NCBI GenBank assembly: GCA_964551545.1
Contig: CAZKCT010000068.1
Span: 1 to 8,480, forward strand
DNA from: Thiopontia sp964551545
GTDB lineage: Bacteria > Pseudomonadota > Gammaproteobacteria > GCF-002020875
DNA: 8,480 nt
Direction: 5' to 3'
Part shown: in pieces, positions 1 through 6,431 of the stretch
Layout of the letters: every line of letters starts with the position of its first letter
Numbering within the stretch: position 1 is the first letter of the stretch
Made by a program: the position numbers and the translations under genes
Notes under the pieces: generated by a model
The model's input: only the letters and a program-made list of their open reading frames with translations
Told to the model about the DNA's origin: nothing
Databases searched by the model: none

Positions 1-1840
1 TGGCGACAGTTACTATGTGGTGGCCAATGTCTCTCCAATCAATAACAAGAATGGGGACCGAATTGGCTACATGTCCGTACGGACAGGAGCCTCTGATGAG
101 CAGATTGCTGCCGCCGACCAGGCCTACAAGGAGATCGCTGCGGGCAGGTTGGTGATTCGTGAAGGGGTGGTGATGAGCCGTTGGGAGGCGATGCTGCAGC
201 ACTACAACCCCATGACCCAGATGGGGATCAGCAGCAAGCTGGGCGGAATTTTTCTGCTGACCATGTTGGGGGCGATGGGGCTGCTGTTTTGGAATCAAGG
301 CATGACCGAGGATAATCCGTTGCGTTGGCTCCCTTATGTGGGGGTGGCGATTGGTACCGTTCTGGTCTGGATGGTGACACGTCAACAGATTATTGCCCCG
401 CTTAAGGTGATTAACGAGACCATCCGTTGTGCGACCGAGAATCATCAGTTGACGCCGAGAATCAAGATCAATCGTCGTGATGAGTTTGGGGTTATTGCCA
501 ACTCCTACAACGAGATGATGCAGATGGTGCAGACCAGCATCAGTGAGACCAATGATGTCACTAAGATGACTGCAGCAGGATACTTTGATCGGCGTATTGC
601 TATCGAGATGAAGGGGGACTTTAAGATTCTCAAGGACTCGATTAATCAGACCATTCATGACAATTTTCGCTCCATCAACTCGCTCTATAAGGTGCTGATT
701 GGGCTTGCAAAGGGGAATTTCTCCACCGATTTTGAACTGGCCGCAGAGGGTGATTTTCAGATTATGCTCAATACGGCCAGGGAGGCAATTGGTGCGCTGG
801 CCTCCGCCCACAATGAGATTAATGATGTGGTTGCCCGGATGTCACAGGGGGATTTTGGTGGCCGTATCTCCTCTTCTCTGGAGGGGGAGTTCTCCAAGCT
901 GCAGGCGAATGTTAATCATAGTCTCCAGCAGTTGGAAGATGGTGTTAATAACATTACCGATACCTCCAACATGCAGGCCGAAGGGAAGCTCTATGCCCGA
1001 GTGGAGGGGGAGTATCAGGGGCAACTGGGTGTGTTGCAGAGTACGCTTAATGAGTCGACTGAGAAGATCAGCGAGATGGTGCATGAGGTGCAAAAAAGCT
1101 CTGCGGCGCTCTCGATTCAGGCACAACGGGTCTCGGAGGGGGGGAACCGTTTGGCAACACAGACCCAGCAGCAGGCAGCCTCTGTAGAAGAGACTGTTGC
1201 GAGCATGGAGCAGATGGCTGCCAGTGTGGAGCAGAGTTCGGAGCACTCACTTAATGCAGAGATCTTTACCAAAGAGGCGCGTCAGAAGACCTCGTCAGGT
1301 AATGAGATCATGGCGCGAGCCGCGACCTCGATGGAGCAGATTTCCAGTGCCTCGGATCAGATTGGTGAGATTACGGCGGTGATTGATAGTATTGCCTTTC
1401 AGACCAACCTGTTGGCACTTAACGCAGCCGTTGAGGCTGCGCGTGCCGGTGAGCAGGGGCGCGGTTTTGCGGTGGTTGCAGGCGAGGTTCGGTCACTGGC
1501 ACAGCGAAGTGCGGATGCTGCCAAGCAGATCAAACTGCTGATTGAGCGTACACTGGAGCAGGTCAATACTGGTGTCAGTGAGGTCAATACGCTTGGAGAG
1601 TCGCTGGAGGAGATTCAGCAGTCGGTCAATAATGTGAGCCAGACTGTTGGGGATATTATCTCCAACAGTAGCGAGCAGAGTCAGGGGATTCAGCAGGTCA
1701 ACCAGGCAATGCAGTCGATTGATGGTGTGACGCAGAGCAATGCACAGCAAGTGGAAGAGAGCGCTAGTGCCAGTCAGGCCATGGAGGAGCAGTCGCGTTT
1801 ACTGAATGAGATGATGCGACGATTCCAGCTTAAGCCATAA
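1..1840 (+). CDS. Aer-like methyl-accepting chemotaxis protein with tandem HAMP repeats (5' end outside window)
   Basis: Membrane chemoreceptor that would signal to a CheA/CheW array. The frame is open to the window edge (first full codon at base 2), so the true start lies upstream; the GTG at 17 is inside the PAS domain and is used only for numbering. The visible PAS end, including GYMSVRT and an AADQAY-type helix, resembles the end of the E. coli Aer PAS domain, which binds FAD for redox/aerotaxis sensing. Two hydrophobic segments follow (about 76-92 and 104-121) with a very short loop between them, as in Aer, then a HAMP domain (about 127-175), four HAMP-like repeats (about 181-350) and the cytoplasmic signalling domain. 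The conserved hairpin tip, with FQTNLLALNAAVEAARAGE, lies near 460-480. The protein ends FQLKP, so no CheR/CheB-tethering pentapeptide is seen. Family is certain; oxygen or redox as the stimulus is inferred from the PAS remnant, since the cofactor-binding part is outside the window. Confidence 0.93.
   Translation, partial: GDSYYVVANVSPINNKNGDRIGYMSVRTGASDEQIAAADQAYKEIAAGRLVIREGVVMSRWEAMLQHYNPMTQMGISSKLGGIFLLTMLGAMGLLFWNQGMTEDNPLRWLPYVGVAIGTVLVWMVTRQQIIAPLKVINETIRCATENHQLTPRIKINRRDEFGVIANSYNEMMQMVQTSISETNDVTKMTAAGYFDRRIAIEMKGDFKILKDSINQTIHDNFRSINSLYKVLIGLAKGNFSTDFELAAEGDFQIMLNTAREAIGALASAHNEINDVVARMSQGDFGGRISSSLEGEFSKLQANVNHSLQQLEDGVNNITDTSNMQAEGKLYARVEGEYQGQLGVLQSTLNESTEKISEMVHEVQKSSAALSIQAQRVSEGGNRLATQTQQQAASVEETVASMEQMAASVEQSSEHSLNAEIFTKEARQKTSSGNEIMARAATSMEQISSASDQIGEITAVIDSIAFQTNLLALNAAVEAARAGEQGRGFAVVAGEVRSLAQRSADAAKQIKLLIERTLEQVNTGVSEVNTLGESLEEIQQSVNNVSQTVGDIISNSSEQSQGIQQVNQAMQSIDGVTQSNAQQVEESASASQAMEEQSRLLNEMMRRFQLKP
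557..1070 (+). repeat. four tandem HAMP-like protein repeats inside the chemoreceptor
   Basis: Four diverged copies of one pattern follow the first HAMP domain, beginning near residues 181, 226, 272 and 317 (numbered from the GTG at 17). The period is therefore 45-46 residues, about one HAMP unit. Each copy has a small residue plus Gly and an aromatic or hydrophobic residue (AAGYF, AKGNF, SQGDF, AEGKL). An acidic-Gly or Gln-Gly step follows (MKGDF, AEGDF, LEGEF, YQGQL), then an amphipathic helix rich in Asn, Ser and Leu. The similarity is at protein level only; the DNA of the copies has diverged. Chained HAMP domains are known in other receptors, for example Pseudomonas Aer2, where they relay signals between input and output. 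Confidence 0.7.
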
Positions 1841-1844
1841 CGCA

Positions 1845-3128
1845 ATGCTCTCGATTACCCAGCAACTCGATCTGATTGCAGAGAACCAAAACCTGCTGGC
1901 AGTTGATGATGACCCAGCCATTCTTAGCTATTTCCGTGAGGTCTTTGCGCCGTTTGCCCATGGCAGTCATGAGCAGATATCTGAACTGATGGATCTGATG
2001 GGGGGGCAGGGAGAAAGTCATCCTGGCGTTCTCCCTGAGGTGGCCCAAGAGGCGTTCTCCCTGACTACGGCGTCCGGTGGTATGGAGGCGGTCGAGCTGG
2101 CAAGAGAGGCGCTGGAGCGTCAACAGCCCTATACCGTCGCTTTTGTAGATATGCGCATGCCGCCGGGGATCAATGGTCTGGAGACCGCACAGCGGCTGCG
2201 TGAGCTTGATCCAAGAATCTTTATTGTGATTGTAACCGCTTACTCGGACCATGAGATTGAGGAAATTCAGGGGCGCTTGAAGCGTGATGTGCTTTTTCTT
2301 AATAAGCCGATGTCGGTTGACGAGATCCTGCAGACGGCGCGGACCCTTAATCGAGGGTGGCAGGAGCGCGAAAAGAATAAAGTGATGTCGATGCAGATGG
2401 TGGAGAATGAGAAGATGGTTGCGCTGGGCAACATGGCCATCCGAATTGCTCATGAAATCAACCAGCCGCTCGCCTACATCAATGGCATTCTCCAGCTTCA
2501 GAAGATGGAGATTGATGATCAGGGGAAGCTTGATTTAGAGAAGATTCAGGAAGAGATCGAATTGGGGCTAGAGCAGACGGTTCGTATCAAGGATATTATC
2601 GATAGCCTGCGCGTATTTGCCCATCCTGGACGTTCCAAGGACCGCTTCTCGGATCTCGCGACCGCGGTGAAGAATGCGCACTGCCTCTGTCAGGGGCAAC
2701 TGGTCCGTCAGCACATCAAGCTTTCGTTGAGCCTGCAGCCCGATCTGCCTCCCGTTGCAATGGGGCCTTCGCAGTTGCAGCAGATTCTGACCAACCTTTT
2801 CAATAATGCTATTGATGCGCTGGAGGAGAAACGTGCGTCAGCAACACAGTCCTGGAAACCACTGATTGCGGTCACGACCCGGCAAGAGGGAGATCGGGTT
2901 GAGTTGGTGTTTGAGGATAATGGACCGGGGGTTCCGGATGCCATTCTGTCGAGAGTTTTTGAGCCTTTTGTGACCACCAAGGAGCCTGGCAAGGGAACCG
3001 GGCTGGGCCTCTCAGAGATTCATGGGTTGTTGGTAGAATATGGAGGCTCCATTGACTATCAACCGGTCTCTGAAGAGATCGGTGCCCGTTTCCTGATTCA
3101 TATACCCATTTACAGAGAGTCAACATGA
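1845..3128 (+). CDS. soluble receiver-histidine kinase hybrid (receiver domain at the N-terminus)
   Basis: Two-component signalling protein of 427 residues with no membrane segment or signal peptide. The receiver domain (about 15-165) has the acidic pocket AVDDDPA (D21-D23), the probable phospho-acceptor D102 in FVDMRMPPG, the conserved Thr of VTAYSD and the Lys of NKP. Roughly 30 extra residues separate the first strand from the second. The kinase core follows: an H-box with H203 in AHEINQPL (the HPK4-like form seen in NtrB/DctB relatives), an N-box near 317-324 (TNLFNNAIDAL), G1 with D358 (EDNGPG), an F-box (FEPFVTTK) and G2 (GKGTGLGLS). All catalytic residues appear intact. The start lies 4 bp after the chemoreceptor stop with no clear ribosome binding site, suggesting translational coupling. 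The stop overlaps the next start. It may take phosphate or input through its own receiver and pass it to the downstream regulator; that wiring is inferred. Confidence 0.93.
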   Translation: MLSITQQLDLIAENQNLLAVDDDPAILSYFREVFAPFAHGSHEQISELMDLMGGQGESHPGVLPEVAQEAFSLTTASGGMEAVELAREALERQQPYTVAFVDMRMPPGINGLETAQRLRELDPRIFIVIVTAYSDHEIEEIQGRLKRDVLFLNKPMSVDEILQTARTLNRGWQEREKNKVMSMQMVENEKMVALGNMAIRIAHEINQPLAYINGILQLQKMEIDDQGKLDLEKIQEEIELGLEQTVRIKDIIDSLRVFAHPGRSKDRFSDLATAVKNAHCLCQGQLVRQHIKLSLSLQPDLPPVAMGPSQLQQILTNLFNNAIDALEEKRASATQSWKPLIAVTTRQEGDRVELVFEDNGPGVPDAILSRVFEPFVTTKEPGKGTGLGLSEIHGLLVEYGGSIDYQPVSEEIGARFLIHIPIYREST

Positions 3129-3508
3129 GTGAAAAGAGCAAGATCCTGATTGTGGATGATGAAACAGTCATCCATAAACTGTTTCAAAAGATGTTTTCCG
3201 GCAGTGAACAGTATGAGCTGCTGTTCGCGACCAATGGAGAGGATGGTTTGAGCCAGCTTGAGCAGGAACAGCCTGCCGTGGTGGTGCTCGACTACCGGAT
3301 GCTGGGAGCGACAGGGGATGAGTTCATGACCCGGCTCTCGGACTATCAGCATGATCAGGTCAAGATCATCATGATCTCTGGTCATGCGGTGCCCGAAATG
3401 GATCTCTCGGAGCGTAATCAGAGAAAACTCTTTGCCTATTTTGAGAAGCCATTCTTCGAGATCACCAAACTGAAACAGACCATTGAGGAGGCTGCGGGTG
3501 GCCGCTGA
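3125..3508 (+). CDS. single-domain response regulator (CheY-like)
   Basis: Stand-alone receiver protein of 127 residues with no output domain. It has the acidic pair D11-D12 (IVDDE), phospho-acceptor D56 (VLDYRM), S85 in place of the usual Thr (ISGH) and K108 in FEKPF. Its ATG lies within the kinase stop (ATGA, 4-bp overlap), and an AGAGAG ribosome binding site precedes it, so it is almost certainly co-translated with the receiver-kinase and is its most likely partner. It could act as a phosphate sink or relay, or contact another protein such as the flagellar switch. Nothing in the sequence distinguishes these, and residues specific to CheY motor binding cannot be confirmed by eye. Its stop lies 5 bp from the convergent znuB stop. 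Confidence 0.92.
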   Translation: MSEKSKILIVDDETVIHKLFQKMFSGSEQYELLFATNGEDGLSQLEQEQPAVVVLDYRMLGATGDEFMTRLSDYQHDQVKIIMISGHAVPEMDLSERNQRKLFAYFEKPFFEITKLKQTIEEAAGGR

Positions 3509-3513
3509 TTAGG

Positions 3514-4293
3514 TTATCGGTTGGCTCGAAGTTGAGAGAGCAGAAAGAGCAGGGTTGCGACCACAACAATGGTGGGGGCCGCTGGAGTATCCCATTGCAG
3601 TGAACCAAGAATGCCAGCAATGGCCGCAGTGACGCCAATACCGCTGGCAATCAGTGCCATCTGTTCAGGGGAGCGAGCATGGAATCGAGCGCTGGCCGCC
3701 GGAATGATCAGTAGCGCGGTGATTAACAAAATGCCGATCACCTTCATGGCCAGTGCCACAACCAGTGCAATCAAAACCATATAGAGCAGTTTGATCCGCT
3801 CGACTGAGACCCCTTCAACCCGGGCCAATGACTCATCCAGGGTGAGAGAGAGAAGTGGATGCCAGATCTTCCAGAGAATTAGCAGGGTTGCTGCACCGCC
3901 GCCCCAGATCCAGAGTAGTTCGTAAGGTCCAATGGAGAGGATGTCGCCAAACAGTAGGGCCATCAGATCGACCCGAACCTCCATCACTGTCAGTGCCACC
4001 AGCCCGATAGAGAGCGCTGCATGCGAGAGAACCCCGAGCAGTGTGTCGGTCGAGAGACGGTCATTCTGGTGAAGTAGGGTGAGGGAGGCAGCGAGCAGCA
4101 GGCAGACCAGCACGGTACTGAGATTGAGATCCAGCTGCAGGAGTAGCCCTAAAGCTACACCCAAGATTGCAGAGTGGGCGAGGGTGTCGCCAAAGTAGGC
4201 CATGCGACGCCAGACCATAAAGGTGCCGAGAGGGCCTGCAAGCAGAGCGATGCCAATGCCGCCCCCCAGTGCGTAGAGGATAAACTCATCCAT
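3514..4293 (-). CDS. znuB: zinc ABC transporter, membrane permease ZnuB
   Basis: Inner-membrane permease of the ABC-3 (metal importer) family, 259 residues, close to the roughly 260 of E. coli ZnuB. Several hydrophobic segments span the protein. The N-terminal pattern AGPLGTFMVWRRMAYFGDTL followed by AHSAILGVALG matches the ZnuB signature region, and the second half carries the conserved ALAMKVIGILLITALLIIPAA segment. I chose the ATG at 4293 because a GAGGA ribosome binding site lies 8 bases before it and the protein then begins like known ZnuB. A longer frame reaching back to 4392 would add 33 residues that lie inside znuC and do not look like ZnuB. The start overlaps the znuC stop by 8 bp (ATGGATGA), so the two are translationally coupled. 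It forms the channel for zinc delivered by ZnuA and is driven by ZnuC. Confidence 0.95.
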   Translation of the reverse strand: MDEFILYALGGGIGIALLAGPLGTFMVWRRMAYFGDTLAHSAILGVALGLLLQLDLNLSTVLVCLLLAASLTLLHQNDRLSTDTLLGVLSHAALSIGLVALTVMEVRVDLMALLFGDILSIGPYELLWIWGGGAATLLILWKIWHPLLSLTLDESLARVEGVSVERIKLLYMVLIALVVALAMKVIGILLITALLIIPAASARFHARSPEQMALIASGIGVTAAIAGILGSLQWDTPAAPTIVVVATLLFLLSQLRANR

Positions 4294-5056
4294 GGCGCTT
4301 GTCCTCACAGGATTCGCTCGAGTGAATCTCTCCATCAATGCAGTGATGGTGGTCGTGGTGGTGGGTATAGATACCGAGATGACTCCCTTCACTCAGCCCG
4401 AATAACTGTAGGTATTCTGGATGTTGGGAGACCGAGTCGGGATGGCCATGACAGCAGATGTGGTGATTGAGGCAGATGACCCGATCTGTGTTCTCCATCA
4501 CCAGGTGCAGATCATGCGAGATGATCAGGATGCCGCACTGGTGGCGATCACGAATTCTCTGGATCAGTCCGTAGAACTCCGACTGCCCCACCAGGTCAAC
4601 CCCTTGCATTGGCTCGTCAAGGATCAATAGTTGTGGTTCCTTGAGCAGGGCACGGGTCAATAGCAATCGCTGCATCTCCCCACCGGAGAGGTGCTGAACT
4701 GGTTTTTCCAGTAGAGCCATAGTGCCCACCTCGGCAACTGCCTGTTTCAGTTGCTGCTCTGATGGGCGGGCGAGACGAAGGAACCGCTCTCCGTTCATCG
4801 GGAGGCTGGCGTCGATAGAGATGCGTTGCGGCGCGTAGCCGATGGTTAGCCCCGGCTGACGATCTATCGTCCCTTGGGTTGGAGGCTGTAAGCCAGCAAT
4901 GCTCTTCGCCAGTGTGCTTTTTCCTGCACCATTGGGACCAATAATAGTGACGATCTCCCCCGCATGAATCTGAAGGTCGATCTGCCGCAGCACCTCCAGC
5001 CCCTTGACTTGGGCGGAGAGTTGGTTGACCTCAATCAACGGTAGTGAAGGATTCAT
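4286..5056 (-). CDS. znuC: zinc ABC transporter, ATP-binding protein ZnuC
   Basis: Cytoplasmic ATPase of the zinc importer, 256 residues. It has Walker A GPNGAGKST (40-48), the Q-loop Gln77 in YAPQR, the ABC signature LSGGEMQR (123-130), Walker B LLILDEP with D147/E148, and the H-loop His181 in ISHD. The second half is distinctly ZnuC-like: SHDLHLVMENTD, CLNHHICCHG, then LGIYTHHHDHHH, a C-terminal His-rich tail also present in E. coli ZnuC. The tail continues about 20 residues beyond the histidines. The gene is first in a znuC-znuB pair and diverges from aroG, with 85 bp between the two starts. The sequence before the ATG has no strong ribosome binding site, and no better alternative start is visible. 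Confidence 0.96.
   Translation of the reverse strand: MNPSLPLIEVNQLSAQVKGLEVLRQIDLQIHAGEIVTIIGPNGAGKSTLAKSIAGLQPPTQGTIDRQPGLTIGYAPQRISIDASLPMNGERFLRLARPSEQQLKQAVAEVGTMALLEKPVQHLSGGEMQRLLLTRALLKEPQLLILDEPMQGVDLVGQSEFYGLIQRIRDRHQCGILIISHDLHLVMENTDRVICLNHHICCHGHPDSVSQHPEYLQLFGLSEGSHLGIYTHHHDHHHCIDGEIHSSESCEDKRHG
4302..4306 (-). promoter_or_regulatory. ribosome binding site of znuB
   Basis: GAGGA on the minus strand, 8 bases before the ATG at 4293. It lies within the 3' end of znuC and decides the znuB start in favour of the shorter protein. Confidence 0.75.
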
Positions 5057-5090
5057 TGTGTGCAGTGATTTCGTTTGGCAGCGTGAACGT

Positions 5091-5117
5091 ATAAAATGTG
5101 GAGCAATTTCATTTTAT
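5091..5117. promoter_or_regulatory. perfect inverted repeat in the znuC/aroG divergent intergenic region (candidate operator / divergent -10 pair)
   Basis: ATAAAATG at 5091-5098 and its exact reverse complement CATTTTAT at 5110-5117, separated by 11 bases, so arm centres are 19 bp apart (about two helical turns). It sits between the two divergent starts (5056 and 5142). Each arm also reads as a -10-like element outward: TATAAA at 5090-5095 on the plus strand, with no good -35, and GATAAA at 5118-5113 on the minus strand, with TTGGTT 18 bp upstream at 5142-5137. The position suits control of zinc uptake by Zur, but the sequence is not a good match to the enterobacterial Zur box as I recall it (a shorter-spaced GTTAT/ATAAC dyad). 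The repeat is seen; its role is inferred. Confidence 0.45.
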
Positions 5118-5126
5118 CAGGGATCT

Positions 5127-5130
5127 GGAG
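5127..5130 (+). promoter_or_regulatory. probable ribosome binding site of aroG
   Basis: GGAG 11 bases before the ATG at 5142. The spacing is somewhat long, but it is the only purine-rich match and supports the start at 5142 over an in-frame upstream ATG at 5004 that lies inside znuC. Confidence 0.55.
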
Positions 5131-5141
5131 TAATAGAACCA

Positions 5142-6203
5142 ATGACGACCTATCAGACGGATGATCTTCGTATCCGAGACATGGAGGAGCTGGCTGCGCC
5201 TGAGACAGTTCATCAGCAGCACCAGATCACTGAGCAGGCATCAAAGACTGTATGGGAGACTCGTCAGGCCATTCATCGTGTTCTGAAGGGAGAGGATGAC
5301 CGCCTGGTGGTGGTGGTTGGCCCCTGTTCGATTCACGATGTCGATGCGGCCAGAGAGTATGCACAGCGACTGATGGCAGTGCGTGATCATCTGCAGCAGG
5401 ATCTGGTGGTGGTGATGCGGGTCTACTTTGAGAAGCCGAGAACTCGTATTGGTTGGAAAGGGCTGATCAATGACCCAGATCTTGATCAGAGCTTCAATAT
5501 CAACAAAGGCGTGGCGCTAGCGCGTGAGATCCTGCTTTGGGTCAATGACCAGGGGATGCCAGCGGCAACGGAATTTCTCGATCTGATTACCCCGCAATAC
5601 ATCGCCGACCTGATTAGCTGGGGGGCGATTGGCGCACGTACGACGGAGAGTCAGGCGCATCGAGAACTCGCCTCGGGACTCTCTTGTCCGGTCGGTTTCA
5701 AGAACGGTACCGATGGAAATCTCAATGTGGCGATTGATGGTATTTGGGCGGCCTCCAAGCCACACCATTTCCTTTCGGTCACTAAACAAGGCCACTCTGC
5801 CATCTTCTCAACGGGAGGTAATGAGGATTGCCACGTCATTCTCCGTGGTGGTGATGGACGCCCGAACTATGATGAGGTGAGTGTCCAGGATGCACTCAAG
5901 GATCTCGAAGCGGCGGAGCAGAATTCACGGCTGATGATTGATCTAAGCCATGCCAATAGCCGTAAGGAGTATCAGCGCCAGGTTGATGTTGGCAATGATG
6001 TCTCCCACCAGATTCGTCGAGGCAATCGTCAAATTATGGGGGTGATGATCGAGAGCCATCTTGTGGAGGGGCGTCAGGATATTCAACAGGGTGAAGCGCT
6101 GACCTATGGGCAGAGCGTGACCGATGCCTGTATTGACTGGGAGACGACAGAGGCTCTGCTGGAGACCCTGGCTGAAGCGGTGCGTCAGCGCCGTGAGGCG
6201 TAA
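5142..6203 (+). CDS. aroG: 3-deoxy-7-phosphoheptulonate synthase, class I (AroG type)
   Basis: First enzyme of the shikimate pathway: condenses phosphoenolpyruvate and erythrose 4-phosphate to DAHP. It has 353 residues against about 350 for E. coli AroG. The metal ligands are all visible: C62 (GPCSIHD), H270 (LSHANS), E304 (VMIESHL) and D328 (TDACIDW), equivalent to E. coli C61, H268, E302 and D326. Substrate-site blocks RVYFEKPRT, GWKGLINDP, GARTTESQ and PVGFKNGTDG are intact. The N-terminus with DDLRI, the SCPVGF form and the GHSAI stretch resemble phenylalanine-sensitive AroG more than AroF or AroH, so Phe inhibition is likely but unproven. The start at 5142 gives a normal AroG N-terminus. 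It is first in a tight aroG-yidD-znuA run and divergent from znuCB, an unusual setting for this gene. Confidence 0.95.
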   Translation: MTTYQTDDLRIRDMEELAAPETVHQQHQITEQASKTVWETRQAIHRVLKGEDDRLVVVVGPCSIHDVDAAREYAQRLMAVRDHLQQDLVVVMRVYFEKPRTRIGWKGLINDPDLDQSFNINKGVALAREILLWVNDQGMPAATEFLDLITPQYIADLISWGAIGARTTESQAHRELASGLSCPVGFKNGTDGNLNVAIDGIWAASKPHHFLSVTKQGHSAIFSTGGNEDCHVILRGGDGRPNYDEVSVQDALKDLEAAEQNSRLMIDLSHANSRKEYQRQVDVGNDVSHQIRRGNRQIMGVMIESHLVEGRQDIQQGEALTYGQSVTDACIDWETTEALLETLAEAVRQRREA

Positions 6204-6209
6204 GTCGCA

Positions 6210-6428
6210 TTGAAACGATTGTTGATCCTGCTGGTACGGGGATACCAGGTTGTACTGAGCCCATGGATTGGGCAGAGCTGCCGCTTTACCCCTACCTGTT
6301 CTCACTACGCGATTGATGCGCTGCAAGAGTATGGTGCACTGCGTGGTAGCTGGATGGCGATTCGGCGCATCGGCCGTTGCCATCCGTGGCATGAAGGGGG
6401 GCATGATCCGGTCCCACCAAAAGAGTAG
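6210..6428 (+). CDS. yidD: membrane protein insertion efficiency factor YidD
   Basis: Small protein of 72 residues from a family thought to assist YidC-dependent insertion of inner-membrane proteins at the membrane surface. The N-terminus (about 4-20) is a short hydrophobic/amphipathic helix ending in SPWIG. The family core follows: SCRFTPTCSHYAIDAL (C24, C30), the Gly-containing helix before RRIGRCHPWHEGG (C57) and the closing DPVP. It uses a TTG start 6 bp after the aroG stop, with GAGG at 6195-6198 inside aroG as the probable ribosome binding site; no in-frame ATG or GTG is available. yidD usually lies in the rpmH-rnpA-yidD-yidC cluster, so its place between aroG and znuA is a displacement. 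It is in the same frame as znuA, separated by TAG and one codon. Confidence 0.92.
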   Translation: MKRLLILLVRGYQVVLSPWIGQSCRFTPTCSHYAIDALQEYGALRGSWMAIRRIGRCHPWHEGGHDPVPPKE

Positions 6429-6431
6429 CGC

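Noticed and set aside
17..19. GTG at 17 as the true start of the chemoreceptor
   Set aside because: The frame is open upstream to base 2 and the preceding residues continue the PAS domain, so the gene is cut by the window edge.
1830..2453. 207-codon open frame antisense to the receiver-kinase gene
   Set aside because: No recognisable domain; the overlapping sense gene has full two-component motifs and explains the conservation.
3489..3510. GCGG/CCGC hairpin near the response regulator stop as a terminator
   Set aside because: The stem is only 4 bp and no T-run follows on either strand.
4294..4392. 33-residue N-terminal extension of znuB to an upstream ATG
   Set aside because: It lies inside the znuC coding region, does not resemble ZnuB, and the ATG at 4293 has a good ribosome binding site and gives a normal ZnuB N-terminus.
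5004..5141. 46-residue N-terminal extension of aroG
   Set aside because: It runs through the start of znuC and the intergenic palindrome; AroG proteins begin at the DDLRI region, which follows the ATG at 5142.
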